Shown: positions 35,275-43,498 of the stretch, piece after piece
Numbering within the stretch: position 1 is the stretch's first letter
Layout of the letters: each line of letters opens with the position of its first letter
Assembly: GCF_016651105.1 (NCBI RefSeq)
Contig: NZ_JAEKEL010000001.1
Location: 5,198,001-5,262,000, forward strand
Direction of reading: 5' to 3'
DNA length: 64,000 bases
Source of the DNA: Pseudomonas sp. TH15
GTDB lineage: Bacteria > Pseudomonadota > Gammaproteobacteria > Pseudomonadales > Pseudomonadaceae
Translations under genes and position numbers: made by a program
Notes under the pieces: generated by a model
What the model saw: only the letters and a program-made list of their open reading frames with translations
What the model was told of the DNA's origin: nothing
The model's database searches: none

Positions 35275-37902
35275 TTAAGCTTTAGCGGCTGGCCGCTTGT
35301 CTTCAACCTTCCACTTACCGCCGTCGTAGTACGCCTTCCAACCGGTCGGCTTGCCGTCGACTTCAGTCTGAACGTACTGCTCTTTGGTTTTGCGGCTGTA
35401 ACGGATCACGGAAGGCAGGCCATCCGGATCCTTCTTCGGCGCTTCACAGAGGAAGTGGTACTTCGGATCGATTTCATCCTTGTGCGGCACGATCTCGATC
35501 ACCAGCGGAGCACGAGTCTCGCGGTTTTTCGGGAACTGGCTCGCCGCCAGGAACAGGCCGGATGCGCCGTCGCGCAGGATGTAGGTGTCGTTGACCTTTT
35601 CGCATTTCAGCTCAGGCATCTTCACCGGATCCATCTTCGGCGGTGCCGCATCACCGCTTTTCAGCAGTTTGCGGGTGTTTTTGCACGTCGCATTGGTGCA
35701 ACCGAAGAACTTGCCGAAACGACCGGTCTTGAGTTGCATCTCGCTGCCGCACTTGTCGCATTCCAGGCTCGGACCTTCGTAGCCCTTGATGCGGTAAGTG
35801 CCTTCTTCGATTTCGTAGCCAGAGCAATCCGGGTTGTTACCGCAGATATGCAGCTTGCGCTTCTCATCCAGCAGGTAAGCGTCCATCGCCGTGCTGCAGA
35901 TCGGGCAGCGGTGCTTGCCGCGCAGGACCAGGGATTCCGACTCACCTTCGTCGTCCGCAGCGATTTCATCGCCCGGCACCAGGTTGACGGTGGCCTTGCA
36001 GCGCTCCTTCGGCGGCAGGCTGTAGCCCGAGCAGCCGAGGAACACACCAGTCGACGCAGTACGAATCTGCATCGGACGGCCGCATACCACGCATGGAATG
36101 TCAGTCATCACTGGCTGGTTGGCGCGCATGCCGCCTTCAGCGCTTTCGGCTACTTCGAGCTTCTTCTTGAAGTCGCCGTAGAACTCGTCGAGCACGTTTT
36201 TCCAGTCGCGTTCGCCCTGGGCCACGTCATCGAGGTTCTCCTCCATGCCGGCGGTGAAGCCGTAGTCCATGAGGTTGGAGAAGCTCTCGGCCAGACGCTC
36301 GGTGACGATATCGCCCATCTTTTCTGAGTAGAAACGACGGTTGTGCAGTGCCACGTAGCCGCGGTCCTGGATGGTCGAAATGATCGCTGCGTAGGTCGAA
36401 GGACGACCGATGCCGCGTTTTTCCATTTCTTTTACCAGGCTCGCTTCCGAATAACGGGCCGGCGGCTTGGTGAAATGCTGGGTCGGATCAAGCTTGATCA
36501 GCTTCATCGCGTCGCCCTGAACCATGTCCGGCAGCACGTCGTCATCACCTGGCTTGGCGATTTGCGGCATGACGCGGGTGTAACCGTCGAACTTCAGGAT
36601 GCGGCCCTTGGCACGCAACTCGAAATCACCGGCACCCACAGTCACCGTGGTCGACAGGTATTGCGCAGGCAGCATCTGGCAAGCGAGGAACTGGCGCCAG
36701 ATCAGCTCGTAGAGCCGCTCAGCGTCACGCTCCATGCCCGACAGCTTGCTTGGCTCGGTATTGGCGTCGGAGGGACGAATCGCTTCGTGAGCCTCTTGTG
36801 CGCCTTCCTTGCTGCTGTAGACGTTCGGATTTTCCGGCAGGTACTTCTTGCCGAATTCGCCTTCAATATAAGTACGCGCCATCGCCACCGCATCAACCGA
36901 GAGGTTGGTGGAGTCGGTACGCATATACGTGATGTAGCCAGCTTCGTACAAACGCTGGGCCATCATCATGGTTTTCTTCACACCGAAGCCCAGGCGGTTG
37001 CTCGCGGCCTGCTGCAGGGTGGAGGTGATGAACGGTGCCGACGGCTTGCTGCTGGTCGGTTTGTCTTCACGCTTGACGATGCTGTAGCTGGAAGACTTGA
37101 GCTTCTCCAGCGCGGCCATGGCTTGGGTTTCGTTGAGCGGCTTGAAGGCTTCGCCTTTCTCGCGAGCCACGTCAAAGCGCACGGTGGCGCCCTTGGCGGT
37201 GCCGAGGTCAGCGTGAACTTCCCAGTACTCTTCCGGGTTGAACGCGCGGATTTCTCGCTCACGCTCAACGACCAGTTTTACCGCAACCGACTGCACGCGA
37301 CCGGCGGACAGGCCGCGAGCGACCTTGGCCCACAGCAGCGGCGAAACCATGTAACCGACCACGCGATCAAGGAACCGCCGCGCCTGCTGGGCGTTGACAC
37401 GGTCAATGTCCAGCTCGCCTGGTTTGGAGAAAGCTTCCTGAATCGCCTTCTTGGTGATTTCGTTGAACACCACGCGCTTGTAGCGGCTGTCGTCACCACC
37501 GATGGCTTCGCGCAGGTGCCAGGCAATGGCTTCCCCCTCGCGATCCAAGTCGGTTGCGAGATAGATGGTGTCAGCATCTTTGGCGAGCCGGCGCAGCTCT
37601 TCGATGACCTTCTCTTTGCCCGGGAGGATCTCGTACTTGGCTTTCCAGCCATGATCGGGATCGACACCCATGCGCGAGACAAGCTGCTTGCGCGCTTTCT
37701 CTTTCGGCGTGAGCACCGGACCTTCACCCGCGGCAGCCTTGCCGCGCTTGGCGGCTGGCTCTTTGCTGGCGCTAGCCGAACCGCTGGTGGGCAGGTCTCG
37801 GATATGGCCGATACTCGACTTCACCACGTATTGGTTACCCAGATACTTGTTGATGGTCTTGGCCTTAGCCGGGGATTCCACAATGACCAGCGATTTGCCC
37901 AT
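35275..37902 (-). CDS. topA: DNA topoisomerase I
   Basis: 875-aa type IA topoisomerase that relaxes negative supercoils. TOPRIM domain at residues 1-140 (KSLVIVESPAKAKTINKYLG, YLATDLDREGEAIAWHL). The active-site tyrosine lies in YITYMRTDSTNLS near residue 325. Three C-terminal zinc ribbons follow (CVVCGRPM..., CPICSTAM..., CDKCGSEMQLK...C). A lysine-rich insert (about 40-75) interrupts the TOPRIM domain, as in other Pseudomonas. The length is normal for the genus. Confidence 0.97.
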   Translation of the reverse strand: MGKSLVIVESPAKAKTINKYLGNQYVVKSSIGHIRDLPTSGSASASKEPAAKRGKAAAGEGPVLTPKEKARKQLVSRMGVDPDHGWKAKYEILPGKEKVIEELRRLAKDADTIYLATDLDREGEAIAWHLREAIGGDDSRYKRVVFNEITKKAIQEAFSKPGELDIDRVNAQQARRFLDRVVGYMVSPLLWAKVARGLSAGRVQSVAVKLVVEREREIRAFNPEEYWEVHADLGTAKGATVRFDVAREKGEAFKPLNETQAMAALEKLKSSSYSIVKREDKPTSSKPSAPFITSTLQQAASNRLGFGVKKTMMMAQRLYEAGYITYMRTDSTNLSVDAVAMARTYIEGEFGKKYLPENPNVYSSKEGAQEAHEAIRPSDANTEPSKLSGMERDAERLYELIWRQFLACQMLPAQYLSTTVTVGAGDFELRAKGRILKFDGYTRVMPQIAKPGDDDVLPDMVQGDAMKLIKLDPTQHFTKPPARYSEASLVKEMEKRGIGRPSTYAAIISTIQDRGYVALHNRRFYSEKMGDIVTERLAESFSNLMDYGFTAGMEENLDDVAQGERDWKNVLDEFYGDFKKKLEVAESAEGGMRANQPVMTDIPCVVCGRPMQIRTASTGVFLGCSGYSLPPKERCKATVNLVPGDEIAADDEGESESLVLRGKHRCPICSTAMDAYLLDEKRKLHICGNNPDCSGYEIEEGTYRIKGYEGPSLECDKCGSEMQLKTGRFGKFFGCTNATCKNTRKLLKSGDAAPPKMDPVKMPELKCEKVNDTYILRDGASGLFLAASQFPKNRETRAPLVIEIVPHKDEIDPKYHFLCEAPKKDPDGLPSVIRYSRKTKEQYVQTEVDGKPTGWKAYYDGGKWKVEDKRPAAKA

Positions 37903-38016
37903 GGATCAGAAAATTCCTGAATTCTAGAAGTGAAAGGCGGTTGGCGCCTGACGCGGCACCGCTATATATAGTGGCTACAAGGTGAGGTCAAGCGCAGGGT
38001 TTTGCGCGCACTCAGC

Positions 38017-38253
38017 TTATGGCTTGGAAAAAAGGCTCGGTTCGGCTTGCACCAAAGCAAAGCGTGGGACCTGTTCGCCGTCAACCTCGACCGACTCCAG
38101 GAACATGCTCAAGGGACGCACCCAAAAGCCGTAATCGCCATACAGGGCTTGGTAGAAGACCACTTCTTCTTCGGTCTCGGAATGCCGCGCAATGCTGAAT
38201 ACGCGGTACTGCGGACCTTTGTAATGCTGGTAGAGCCCAGGTTGTATCGGCAT
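38017..38253 (-). CDS. DUF1653 family protein
   Basis: 78-aa protein of the DUF1653 family, recognisable by PGLYQHYKGPQYRVFSIARHSETEEEVVFYQALYG and the C-terminal WVRPLSMFLESVE. It is a compact beta-rich domain with no cofactor motif. ATG 38253 is eight bases after GAGGG; a TTG at 38271 is in frame but that leader is the binding site itself. It sits between fadA and topA. Function unknown. Confidence 0.85.
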   Translation of the reverse strand: MPIQPGLYQHYKGPQYRVFSIARHSETEEEVVFYQALYGDYGFWVRPLSMFLESVEVDGEQVPRFALVQAEPSLFSKP

Positions 38254-38310
38254 GGTTTGGCCCTCACTCAAATCTTTTCAAAATAAAAACAAAAATAAAT
38301 TCAGAAAAAC

Positions 38311-38334
38311 AAAAACCGGGGCACTTGGCCCCGG
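38311..38334 (-). terminator. terminator of fadBA operon
   Basis: 7-bp GC stem CCGGGGC / GCCCCGG followed on the minus strand by TTTTTGTTTTTC, 18 bases after the fadA stop. Confidence 0.88.
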
Positions 38335-38352
38335 CTTCCATCAACGAGACGC

Positions 38353-39528
38353 TTAAACGCGTTCGAAGACGGTGGAGATGCCTTGGCCGAGACCAATGCA
38401 CATGGTGGCTACCCCAAAGGTGCCGCCATTTTGCTTCATCACGTTCAGCAAAGTGCCGGAGATACGTGCACCGGAACAACCGAACGGGTGACCCAAGGCG
38501 ATCGCGCCGCCGTGCAGGTTAACCTTCTCGTTCATCTTGTCGAGCACTTTCAAATCTTTCAGCACTGGCAGGGCCTGTGCGGCGAAAGCTTCGTTGAGCT
38601 CAAAGAAGTCGATATCGTTAATACCCAGGCCCGCACGCTTCAGTGCTTTTTGGGTGGCCGGTACTGGACCATAGCCCATGATCGCCGGGTCCACACCTGC
38701 CACTGCCATCGAACGAATCACAGCCATAGGCTGGATGCCCAGGTCCTGCGCACGCTGCGCCGACATCACGATCATGCACGAAGCACCATCAGTGATTTGC
38801 GACGAAGTCCCGGCTGTCACGGTGCCGCCCTTCGGGTTAAACGCTGGCTTCAAAGCCGCCAGGCTTTCCAGGGTGGTTTCCGGACGAATGGTTTCGTCGT
38901 AGTCGAACAGTTTCAGGAAACCGTTCTCGTCGTAGCCTTGCATCGGGATGATTTCGTCTTTGAACTTGCCTTCCAGGGTCGCTTTGTAGGCGAGCTGGTG
39001 AGAGCGCACCCCGAAAGCATCCTGTTGTTCGCGAGTGATGCCGTGCATTTTGCCCAGCATTTCAGCGGTCAGGCCCATCATGCCCGAGGCTTTCGCCGCG
39101 TACAGGGACATGTGCGGGTTCGGATCGACACCGTGCATCATGCTCACGTGACCCATATGCTCGACGCCGCCAACCACGAACACGTCACCGTTACCGGTCA
39201 TGATCGCTTGCGCAGCTGTGTGCAGCGCACTCATCGACGAGCCACACAGGCGGCTGACGGTCTGGCCGGCAGCAGTGTGCGGAATCTGAGTCATCAGGGA
39301 CGCCATGCGCGCGATGTTCCAGCCCTGCTCCAGGGTCTGGTTTACGCAGCCCCAGATCACGTCTTCGACTTCGTTCGGATCAACCTTGACGTTGCGTTCC
39401 AGCAATTTGCTGATCAGGTGCGCCGACATGTCTTCGGCGCGGGTGTTACGGTGCATGCCACCCTTGGAGCGGCCCATCGGAGTACGACCGAAGTCGACAA
39501 TCACGACGTCTCTTGGATTCAAGCTCAT
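38353..39528 (-). CDS. fadA: acetyl-CoA C-acyltransferase FadA
   Basis: 391-aa thiolase, beta subunit of the fatty-acid oxidation complex, which cleaves 3-ketoacyl-CoA. Nucleophilic C95 in RLCGSSMSALHTAAQAI; the GHPFGCSGAR motif supplies the catalytic His, and CIGLGQG the second Cys near the C-terminus. It follows fadB after 32 bases on the same strand, and a terminator ends the operon. Confidence 0.97.
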   Translation of the reverse strand: MSLNPRDVVIVDFGRTPMGRSKGGMHRNTRAEDMSAHLISKLLERNVKVDPNEVEDVIWGCVNQTLEQGWNIARMASLMTQIPHTAAGQTVSRLCGSSMSALHTAAQAIMTGNGDVFVVGGVEHMGHVSMMHGVDPNPHMSLYAAKASGMMGLTAEMLGKMHGITREQQDAFGVRSHQLAYKATLEGKFKDEIIPMQGYDENGFLKLFDYDETIRPETTLESLAALKPAFNPKGGTVTAGTSSQITDGASCMIVMSAQRAQDLGIQPMAVIRSMAVAGVDPAIMGYGPVPATQKALKRAGLGINDIDFFELNEAFAAQALPVLKDLKVLDKMNEKVNLHGGAIALGHPFGCSGARISGTLLNVMKQNGGTFGVATMCIGLGQGISTVFERV

Positions 39529-39560
39529 AAAATTTCACTCTCGCTCAAGTGTTTGGACGC

Positions 39561-41708
39561 TTAACCGAAGAACCGTTGGCCGGTTTTGGCCATTTCACGC
39601 AGTTTTGCGGTCGGGTGGTACAGCGCGCCCAAATCAGCGTACTGGTCAGCCAGGGCAACGAACTCTGCAACACCGATAGAATCGATGTAGCGCAACGCGC
39701 CGCCACGGAATGGAGGGAAACCAATACCGTAGACCAGACCCATGTCGGCTTCGGCGGCGGTTTCGACAATGCCATCTTCCAGGCAACGCACGGTTTCCAG
39801 GCACAGCGGGATCATCATCCAGTTGATGATGTCTTCGTCAGTGACTTCGCGCTGCTCGTAAACGATCGGCTTGAGCACTTCCAGTACCGACGGGTCGGCG
39901 ACTTTCTTCTGCTTGCCTTTCTTGTCGGTCTCGTAAGCGTAGAAACCCTTGCCATTCTTCTGGCCCAGGCGTTTGGCTTCGTAGAGCACATCGATGGCCG
40001 AACGGCGATCATCCTTCATGCGGTCCGGGAAACCTTCAGCCATCACGTCACGACCGTGGTGACCGGTGTCGATGCCGACCACGTCCATCAGGTATGCCGG
40101 GCCCATTGGCCAGCCGAATTTTTCCATGATCTTGTCGATACGGACGAAGTCCACACCGGCGCTGACCAGCTTGGCGAAACCGCCGAAGTACGGGAACAGC
40201 ACGCGGTTGACCAAGAAGCCCGGGCAGTCGTTGACCACGATCGGGTTCTTGCCCATTTTCTTGGCGTAGGCAACGGTGGTGGCAACGGCCAGCTCGCTGG
40301 ACTTCTCGCCGCGAATCACTTCAACCAGCGGCATCATGTGCACCGGGTTGAAGAAGTGCATGCCGACGAAGTTTTCCGGACGCTTGAGGGCTTTGGCCAG
40401 CAAGGTGATGGAAATGGTCGAGGTATTGGACGCGAGGATGGTGTCCTCTTTGACGTTGTCTTCGACTTCGGCCAGTACGGCTTGCTTGACCTTAGGGTTC
40501 TCGACGACTGCTTCAACGACCAGGTCAACGTGACCGAAATCACCGTAGGACAGGGTCGGACGAATGGCGTTAAGCACTTCAGCCATTTTCGCTGGAGTCA
40601 TACGACCTTTATCAACGCGACCGACCAGCAGTTTGGCGGCCTCAGCCAAACCTTGCTCGATGCCGTGCTCATTGATGTCCTTCATCAGGATCGGCGTACC
40701 TTTGGAGGCCGACTGATAAGCGATACCACCACCCATGATGCCAGCGCCCAATACAGCAGCCTGTTTCACGTCCTTGGCGATTTCGTCGTAGGCCTTGGCC
40801 TTTTTCTTCAGTTCCTGATCGTTCAGGAACAGACCGATCAAGCTCTGCGCGGCAGATGTCTTGGCCAGTTTGACGAAACCGGCGGCTTCGACTTCCAGCG
40901 CTTTGTCGCGACCGAAGTTCGCGGCTTTCTGGATGGTCTTGATCGCTTCGACCGGCGCCGGGTAGTTCGGGCCAGCTTGACCGGCAACAAAACCTTTGGC
41001 GGTTTCGAAAGCCATCATTTGTTCAATTGCATTCAGCTTGAGTTTCTCAAGCTTCGGCTGACGCTTGGCCTTGAAGTCGAACTCGCCGGAGATGGCGCGC
41101 TTGATCAGTTCCAGGGCAGCTTCCTGCAGCTTCTCAGGGGCAACCACCGCATCGACGGCGCTGACTTTCAGTGCGTCTTCAGGACGGTTTTCCTTGCCAG
41201 AGGCAATCCACTCGATGGCGTTGTCGGCACCGATGATGCGCGGCAGGCGCACGGTGCCGCCGAAGCCTGGGTAGATGCCCAGTTTGACTTCTGGCAGACC
41301 GATCTTGGCCTTGGTGGACATGACGCGGTAGTCCGCCGCCAGGCACATTTCCAGACCGCCACCCAGGGCGATACCGTTGATCGCGGCGACAGTCGGGACG
41401 TTGAGGTCTTCGAAATCGCTGAAAATCTTGTTGGCTTCGAGGTTGCCAGCGACAAGCTCTGCATCAGGCAGCTTGAAGTTTTCGACAAATTCGGTGATGT
41501 CGGCGCCGACGATGAACACGTCCTTGCCACTGCTGACGATCACACCCTTGATCGAAGCATCTGCCTTGATGGTGTCTACAGCCTGACGCAATTCGTTCAG
41601 GGTTAGACGGTTGAACTTGTTGACGGACTCACCCTTGAGATCGAACTTCAGTTCGACGATGCCACTTTCAAGAGCCTTAACCGTGATGGCTTTACCTTCG
41701 TAAATCAT
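39561..41708 (-). CDS. fadB: fatty acid oxidation complex alpha subunit FadB
   Basis: 715-aa multifunctional enzyme. An N-terminal enoyl-CoA hydratase/isomerase domain (about 1-190; VAAINGIALGGGLEMCLAADYR) is followed by an NAD-binding hydroxyacyl-CoA dehydrogenase domain (AVLGAGIMGGGIAYQ, near residue 320, and MHFFNPVHMMPLVEVI). ATG 41708 has GGAG eight bases upstream; the TTG just before it is not needed. In Pseudomonas this operon is fatty-acid-induced and a PsrA target, but no close match to the PsrA site was found upstream here. Confidence 0.97.
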   Translation of the reverse strand: MIYEGKAITVKALESGIVELKFDLKGESVNKFNRLTLNELRQAVDTIKADASIKGVIVSSGKDVFIVGADITEFVENFKLPDAELVAGNLEANKIFSDFEDLNVPTVAAINGIALGGGLEMCLAADYRVMSTKAKIGLPEVKLGIYPGFGGTVRLPRIIGADNAIEWIASGKENRPEDALKVSAVDAVVAPEKLQEAALELIKRAISGEFDFKAKRQPKLEKLKLNAIEQMMAFETAKGFVAGQAGPNYPAPVEAIKTIQKAANFGRDKALEVEAAGFVKLAKTSAAQSLIGLFLNDQELKKKAKAYDEIAKDVKQAAVLGAGIMGGGIAYQSASKGTPILMKDINEHGIEQGLAEAAKLLVGRVDKGRMTPAKMAEVLNAIRPTLSYGDFGHVDLVVEAVVENPKVKQAVLAEVEDNVKEDTILASNTSTISITLLAKALKRPENFVGMHFFNPVHMMPLVEVIRGEKSSELAVATTVAYAKKMGKNPIVVNDCPGFLVNRVLFPYFGGFAKLVSAGVDFVRIDKIMEKFGWPMGPAYLMDVVGIDTGHHGRDVMAEGFPDRMKDDRRSAIDVLYEAKRLGQKNGKGFYAYETDKKGKQKKVADPSVLEVLKPIVYEQREVTDEDIINWMMIPLCLETVRCLEDGIVETAAEADMGLVYGIGFPPFRGGALRYIDSIGVAEFVALADQYADLGALYHPTAKLREMAKTGQRFFG

Positions 41709-42069
41709 CAACTGATCTCCACGATATGGAAGCTGAACAGTACACGTCGGACGCAGGCGAATGGCTCGGCAGGACGCTTTTCGTCGATGCTAACGCCAAT
41801 CCACCCGGCACACCCGCCAACGCGATAGTCGGGATTCTGTAGGAGCGGTCTGAAATACAAACGCTCAATTCATACGCCCGTTTGATTTGGGTACGTCACC
41901 TTCACGGAATTTCCGACAATTGTCAATCGCCCAAAATGCTGGTTTAAACGCGACTTTCCGGTCACTTCCGTAACACGAAGTCCTGCAACACGCGGATGCA
42001 TGTGAGGCCATTCATAGGATCAATAGTTAGAAAAGTCGCCCTAATTCGCGGCAACCTGCGTTTGAGCAG

Positions 42070-42076
42070 CTACGCT
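42070..42076 (+). promoter_or_regulatory. candidate sigma-S-type -10 element
   Basis: CTACGCT matches the extended -10 pattern favoured by RpoS (CTAYRCT-like), six to eight bases before the predicted 5' end of the candidate sRNA. No -35 consensus is visible at the expected distance, which also fits a sigma-S promoter. Confidence 0.45.
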
Positions 42077-42081
42077 AGCGG

Positions 42082-42198
42082 GACATTGAGGAAAAAATTT
42101 GAACGCTTTTGGCGAATGCCCAGCGTAAGATCAGCGCCACAAAGAATTTCCGGCCTGCCTGGCCAACTCCAGCCCGATGATGATGTCGGGCTTTTTAT
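42082..42198 (+). ncRNA. candidate small RNA with intrinsic terminator
   Basis: About 115 nt between a sigma-S-like -10 and a strong terminator (GCCCGA 42172-42177 / TCGGGC 42186-42191, then TTTTTATT). No plus-strand protein gene lies upstream that would need this terminator. The body contains an A-rich single-stranded stretch (GGAAAAAATTT) and a GGCC-type hairpin region before the terminator, an Hfq-sRNA-like layout. The identity is not recognised. It could instead be a relic terminator. Confidence 0.5.
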
Positions 42199-42199
42199 T
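42172..42199 (+). terminator. Rho-independent terminator of candidate sRNA
   Basis: 6-bp GC-rich stem GCCCGA / TCGGGC with an 8-base loop, followed by TTTTTATT. Confidence 0.75.
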
Positions 42200-42230
42200 G
42201 CCTGTCTGTCAGGCGCAGGAGTTTGCCTGT

Positions 42231-42314
42231 GTAGGAGTTGCCGCAGGCTGCGATCTTTTGATCTTGCCCTTAAAAACAACGTCAAAAGATCGCAGCCTTC
42301 GGCAGCTCTCCTGC
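42231..42314. repeat. REP-type inverted pair, family C
   Basis: Arms gtaggagttgccgcaggctg...cgatcttttga and tcaaaagatcgcagccttcg...gcaggag-like are inverted around a 20-base centre. The same family is at 47573-47682, with a single partial arm near 5545. Confidence 0.85.
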
Positions 42315-42326
42315 GAGGATTGTGTT

Positions 42327-42764
42327 TCAGGCCAACGCCTTCAGCGTGGCATCGATCTGCTGCAAAACCTCGGCCTCGCCCTTCTCGCCCCAGTACAACG
42401 TGATCATCTGCTTGTCCGCCTCGATCTTGTAAACGTTGTCCGGCAATTTCTCGAAATGAATCAGCAACGCCGGATCCTCACAGACCTCCTGCCACTGATT
42501 GACCCACACTCCTGGCGACTTCTGCCAATAACTCCAGCACTTGGGTTGGTTACCTCGACGCGGGCGGTGGTACTGAGCACACGGGCTCGGCGGCTCGTGG
42601 CTCAGCCAGTGCGGCCACTCCTGAGGCGCCAGTTGCATGGCCAACCCGATGCGCCGCGCTTCCATGCGCAAGGCCATGCGGCCGCTCTGGTGGCGGGACG
42701 GTCGCAACCATGCCAGTGGACTCAGTACCACCAGCAGGATTGACACCACTATCCAGACCGTCAT
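42327..42764 (-). CDS. membrane-anchored conserved hypothetical protein
   Basis: 145-aa protein with one N-terminal membrane helix (MTVWIVVSILLVVLSPLAWL) and no cleavage site, so it is probably a single-pass anchored protein. The soluble part is Trp- and His-rich with three Cys, and ends in a helical tail (GEAEVLQQIDATLKALA). ATG 42764 has GGAG eight bases upstream. It is divergent from the Usp gene across about 100 bases. The order fadB-this gene-usp-uup is conserved in Pseudomonas. Function unknown. Confidence 0.8.
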   Translation of the reverse strand: MTVWIVVSILLVVLSPLAWLRPSRHQSGRMALRMEARRIGLAMQLAPQEWPHWLSHEPPSPCAQYHRPRRGNQPKCWSYWQKSPGVWVNQWQEVCEDPALLIHFEKLPDNVYKIEADKQMITLYWGEKGEAEVLQQIDATLKALA

Positions 42765-42868
42765 ATCTGTACTCCCGATTCTTGATGGGCGCATTCAGTC
42801 ACTTTGGAACCAATGCGCTTGAAACCAGCCATACTTACCAATATTGCAATCCTCAGGAGGAGCACTTC

Positions 42869-43306
42869 ATGCCCTACCACCACATTCTGGTCGCTGTAGA
42901 TCTAACCGAAGAGTGCGACCCTGTTATCCACCGCGCTCGCGAACTGTCGGTGAGCAACGGCGCGAAGCTGTCCCTGGTGCATATTGTCGAGCCGATGGCC
43001 ATGGCCTTTGGCGGCGACGTACCAATGGACCTGTCCCAGTTGCAACAGCAACAGTTCGATCAAGCCAAGGAACGCCTTGACCGGCTGATCCTGAAGTATC
43101 CGGAACTCTCCAAGGAGTACAGCCACCTGACTTACGGCCAGCCGCGCCAGGAGATTCACCACTTGGCCAAGGAACAGACCTGCGACCTGATCGTGGTCGG
43201 CAGCCATGGCCGGCATGGCTTGGCGCTGTTGCTGGGCTCCACCGCCAACGACGTTCTGCACGGTGCGCCCTGCGATGTGCTTGCGGTACGCCTGACAAAA
43301 CGCTGA
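42869..43306 (+). CDS. universal stress protein (UspA family)
   Basis: 145-aa single-domain Usp. The nucleotide-binding signature is seen: HILVAVDLTEE at the N-terminus and VVGSHGRHGLALLLGSTANDVLHGAPCDVLAV at the C-terminus, matching the G-x2-G-x9-G(S/T) ATP-binding pattern. AGGAGGAGC precedes the ATG by about six bases. It is monocistronic, convergent with uup. Many members are induced by stress or anaerobiosis, but no regulator site was identified here. Confidence 0.92.
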   Translation: MPYHHILVAVDLTEECDPVIHRARELSVSNGAKLSLVHIVEPMAMAFGGDVPMDLSQLQQQQFDQAKERLDRLILKYPELSKEYSHLTYGQPRQEIHHLAKEQTCDLIVVGSHGRHGLALLLGSTANDVLHGAPCDVLAVRLTKR

Positions 43307-43320
43307 AACACACTGATCAT

Positions 43321-43410
43321 TGTGGGAGCGAGCCTGCTCGCGAAGGCGTCGACACAGTCAGCATTAATGCTGCCTGAGACACTGCATTCGCGAGCAGGCT
43401 TGCTCCCACA
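43321..43410. repeat. REPIN, family A
   Basis: Arms tgtgggagcgagcctgctcg and cgagcaggcttgctcccaca surround a 50-base centre, between the convergent usp and uup. Confidence 0.9.
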
Positions 43411-43442
43411 TTAATCTGCACCCGCTTGTAGATCGCATTCCA

Positions 43443-43486
43443 TAAAAAAAGCCCGGCATTCATCACTGAACGCCGGGCTTTTTTTA
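43443..43486. terminator. bidirectional terminator, usp / uup
   Basis: AGCCCGGC / GCCGGGCT stem (43450-43479) flanked by seven A residues on the left and T residues on the right, so it works for both convergent genes. Confidence 0.88.
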
Positions 43487-43498
43487 TTGCAGGATCAA

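Larger units (their letters stand above)
41709..42326. other. 618-bp intergenic region: fadB promoter, candidate sRNA, REP pair
   Basis: No protein gene is convincing here. CAAACG (41858) and CGTTTG (41879) form a 6-bp inverted repeat with a 15-base spacer in the probable fadB promoter. A sigma-S-like -10, a potential transcript and an intrinsic terminator occupy 42070-42199. A family-C REP pair fills 42231-42314. A plus-strand open frame (41996-42403) runs through the terminator and the REP pair and is judged non-coding. Confidence 0.7.

Noticed and set aside
36343..37920. 525-codon open frame antisense to topA
   Set aside because: Complete overlap with topA, no motif, composition of a shadow frame.
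38254..38271. TTG start adding six residues to the DUF1653 protein
   Set aside because: The added codons include the Shine-Dalgarno of the better ATG at 38253.
39549..41606. 685-codon open frame antisense to fadB
   Set aside because: The fadB protein is full length with all motifs; this frame has none.
41996..42403. 135-codon plus-strand frame upstream of the membrane-anchored gene
   Set aside because: It runs through an intrinsic terminator and a REP pair and overlaps the end of a real gene; no ribosome binding site.
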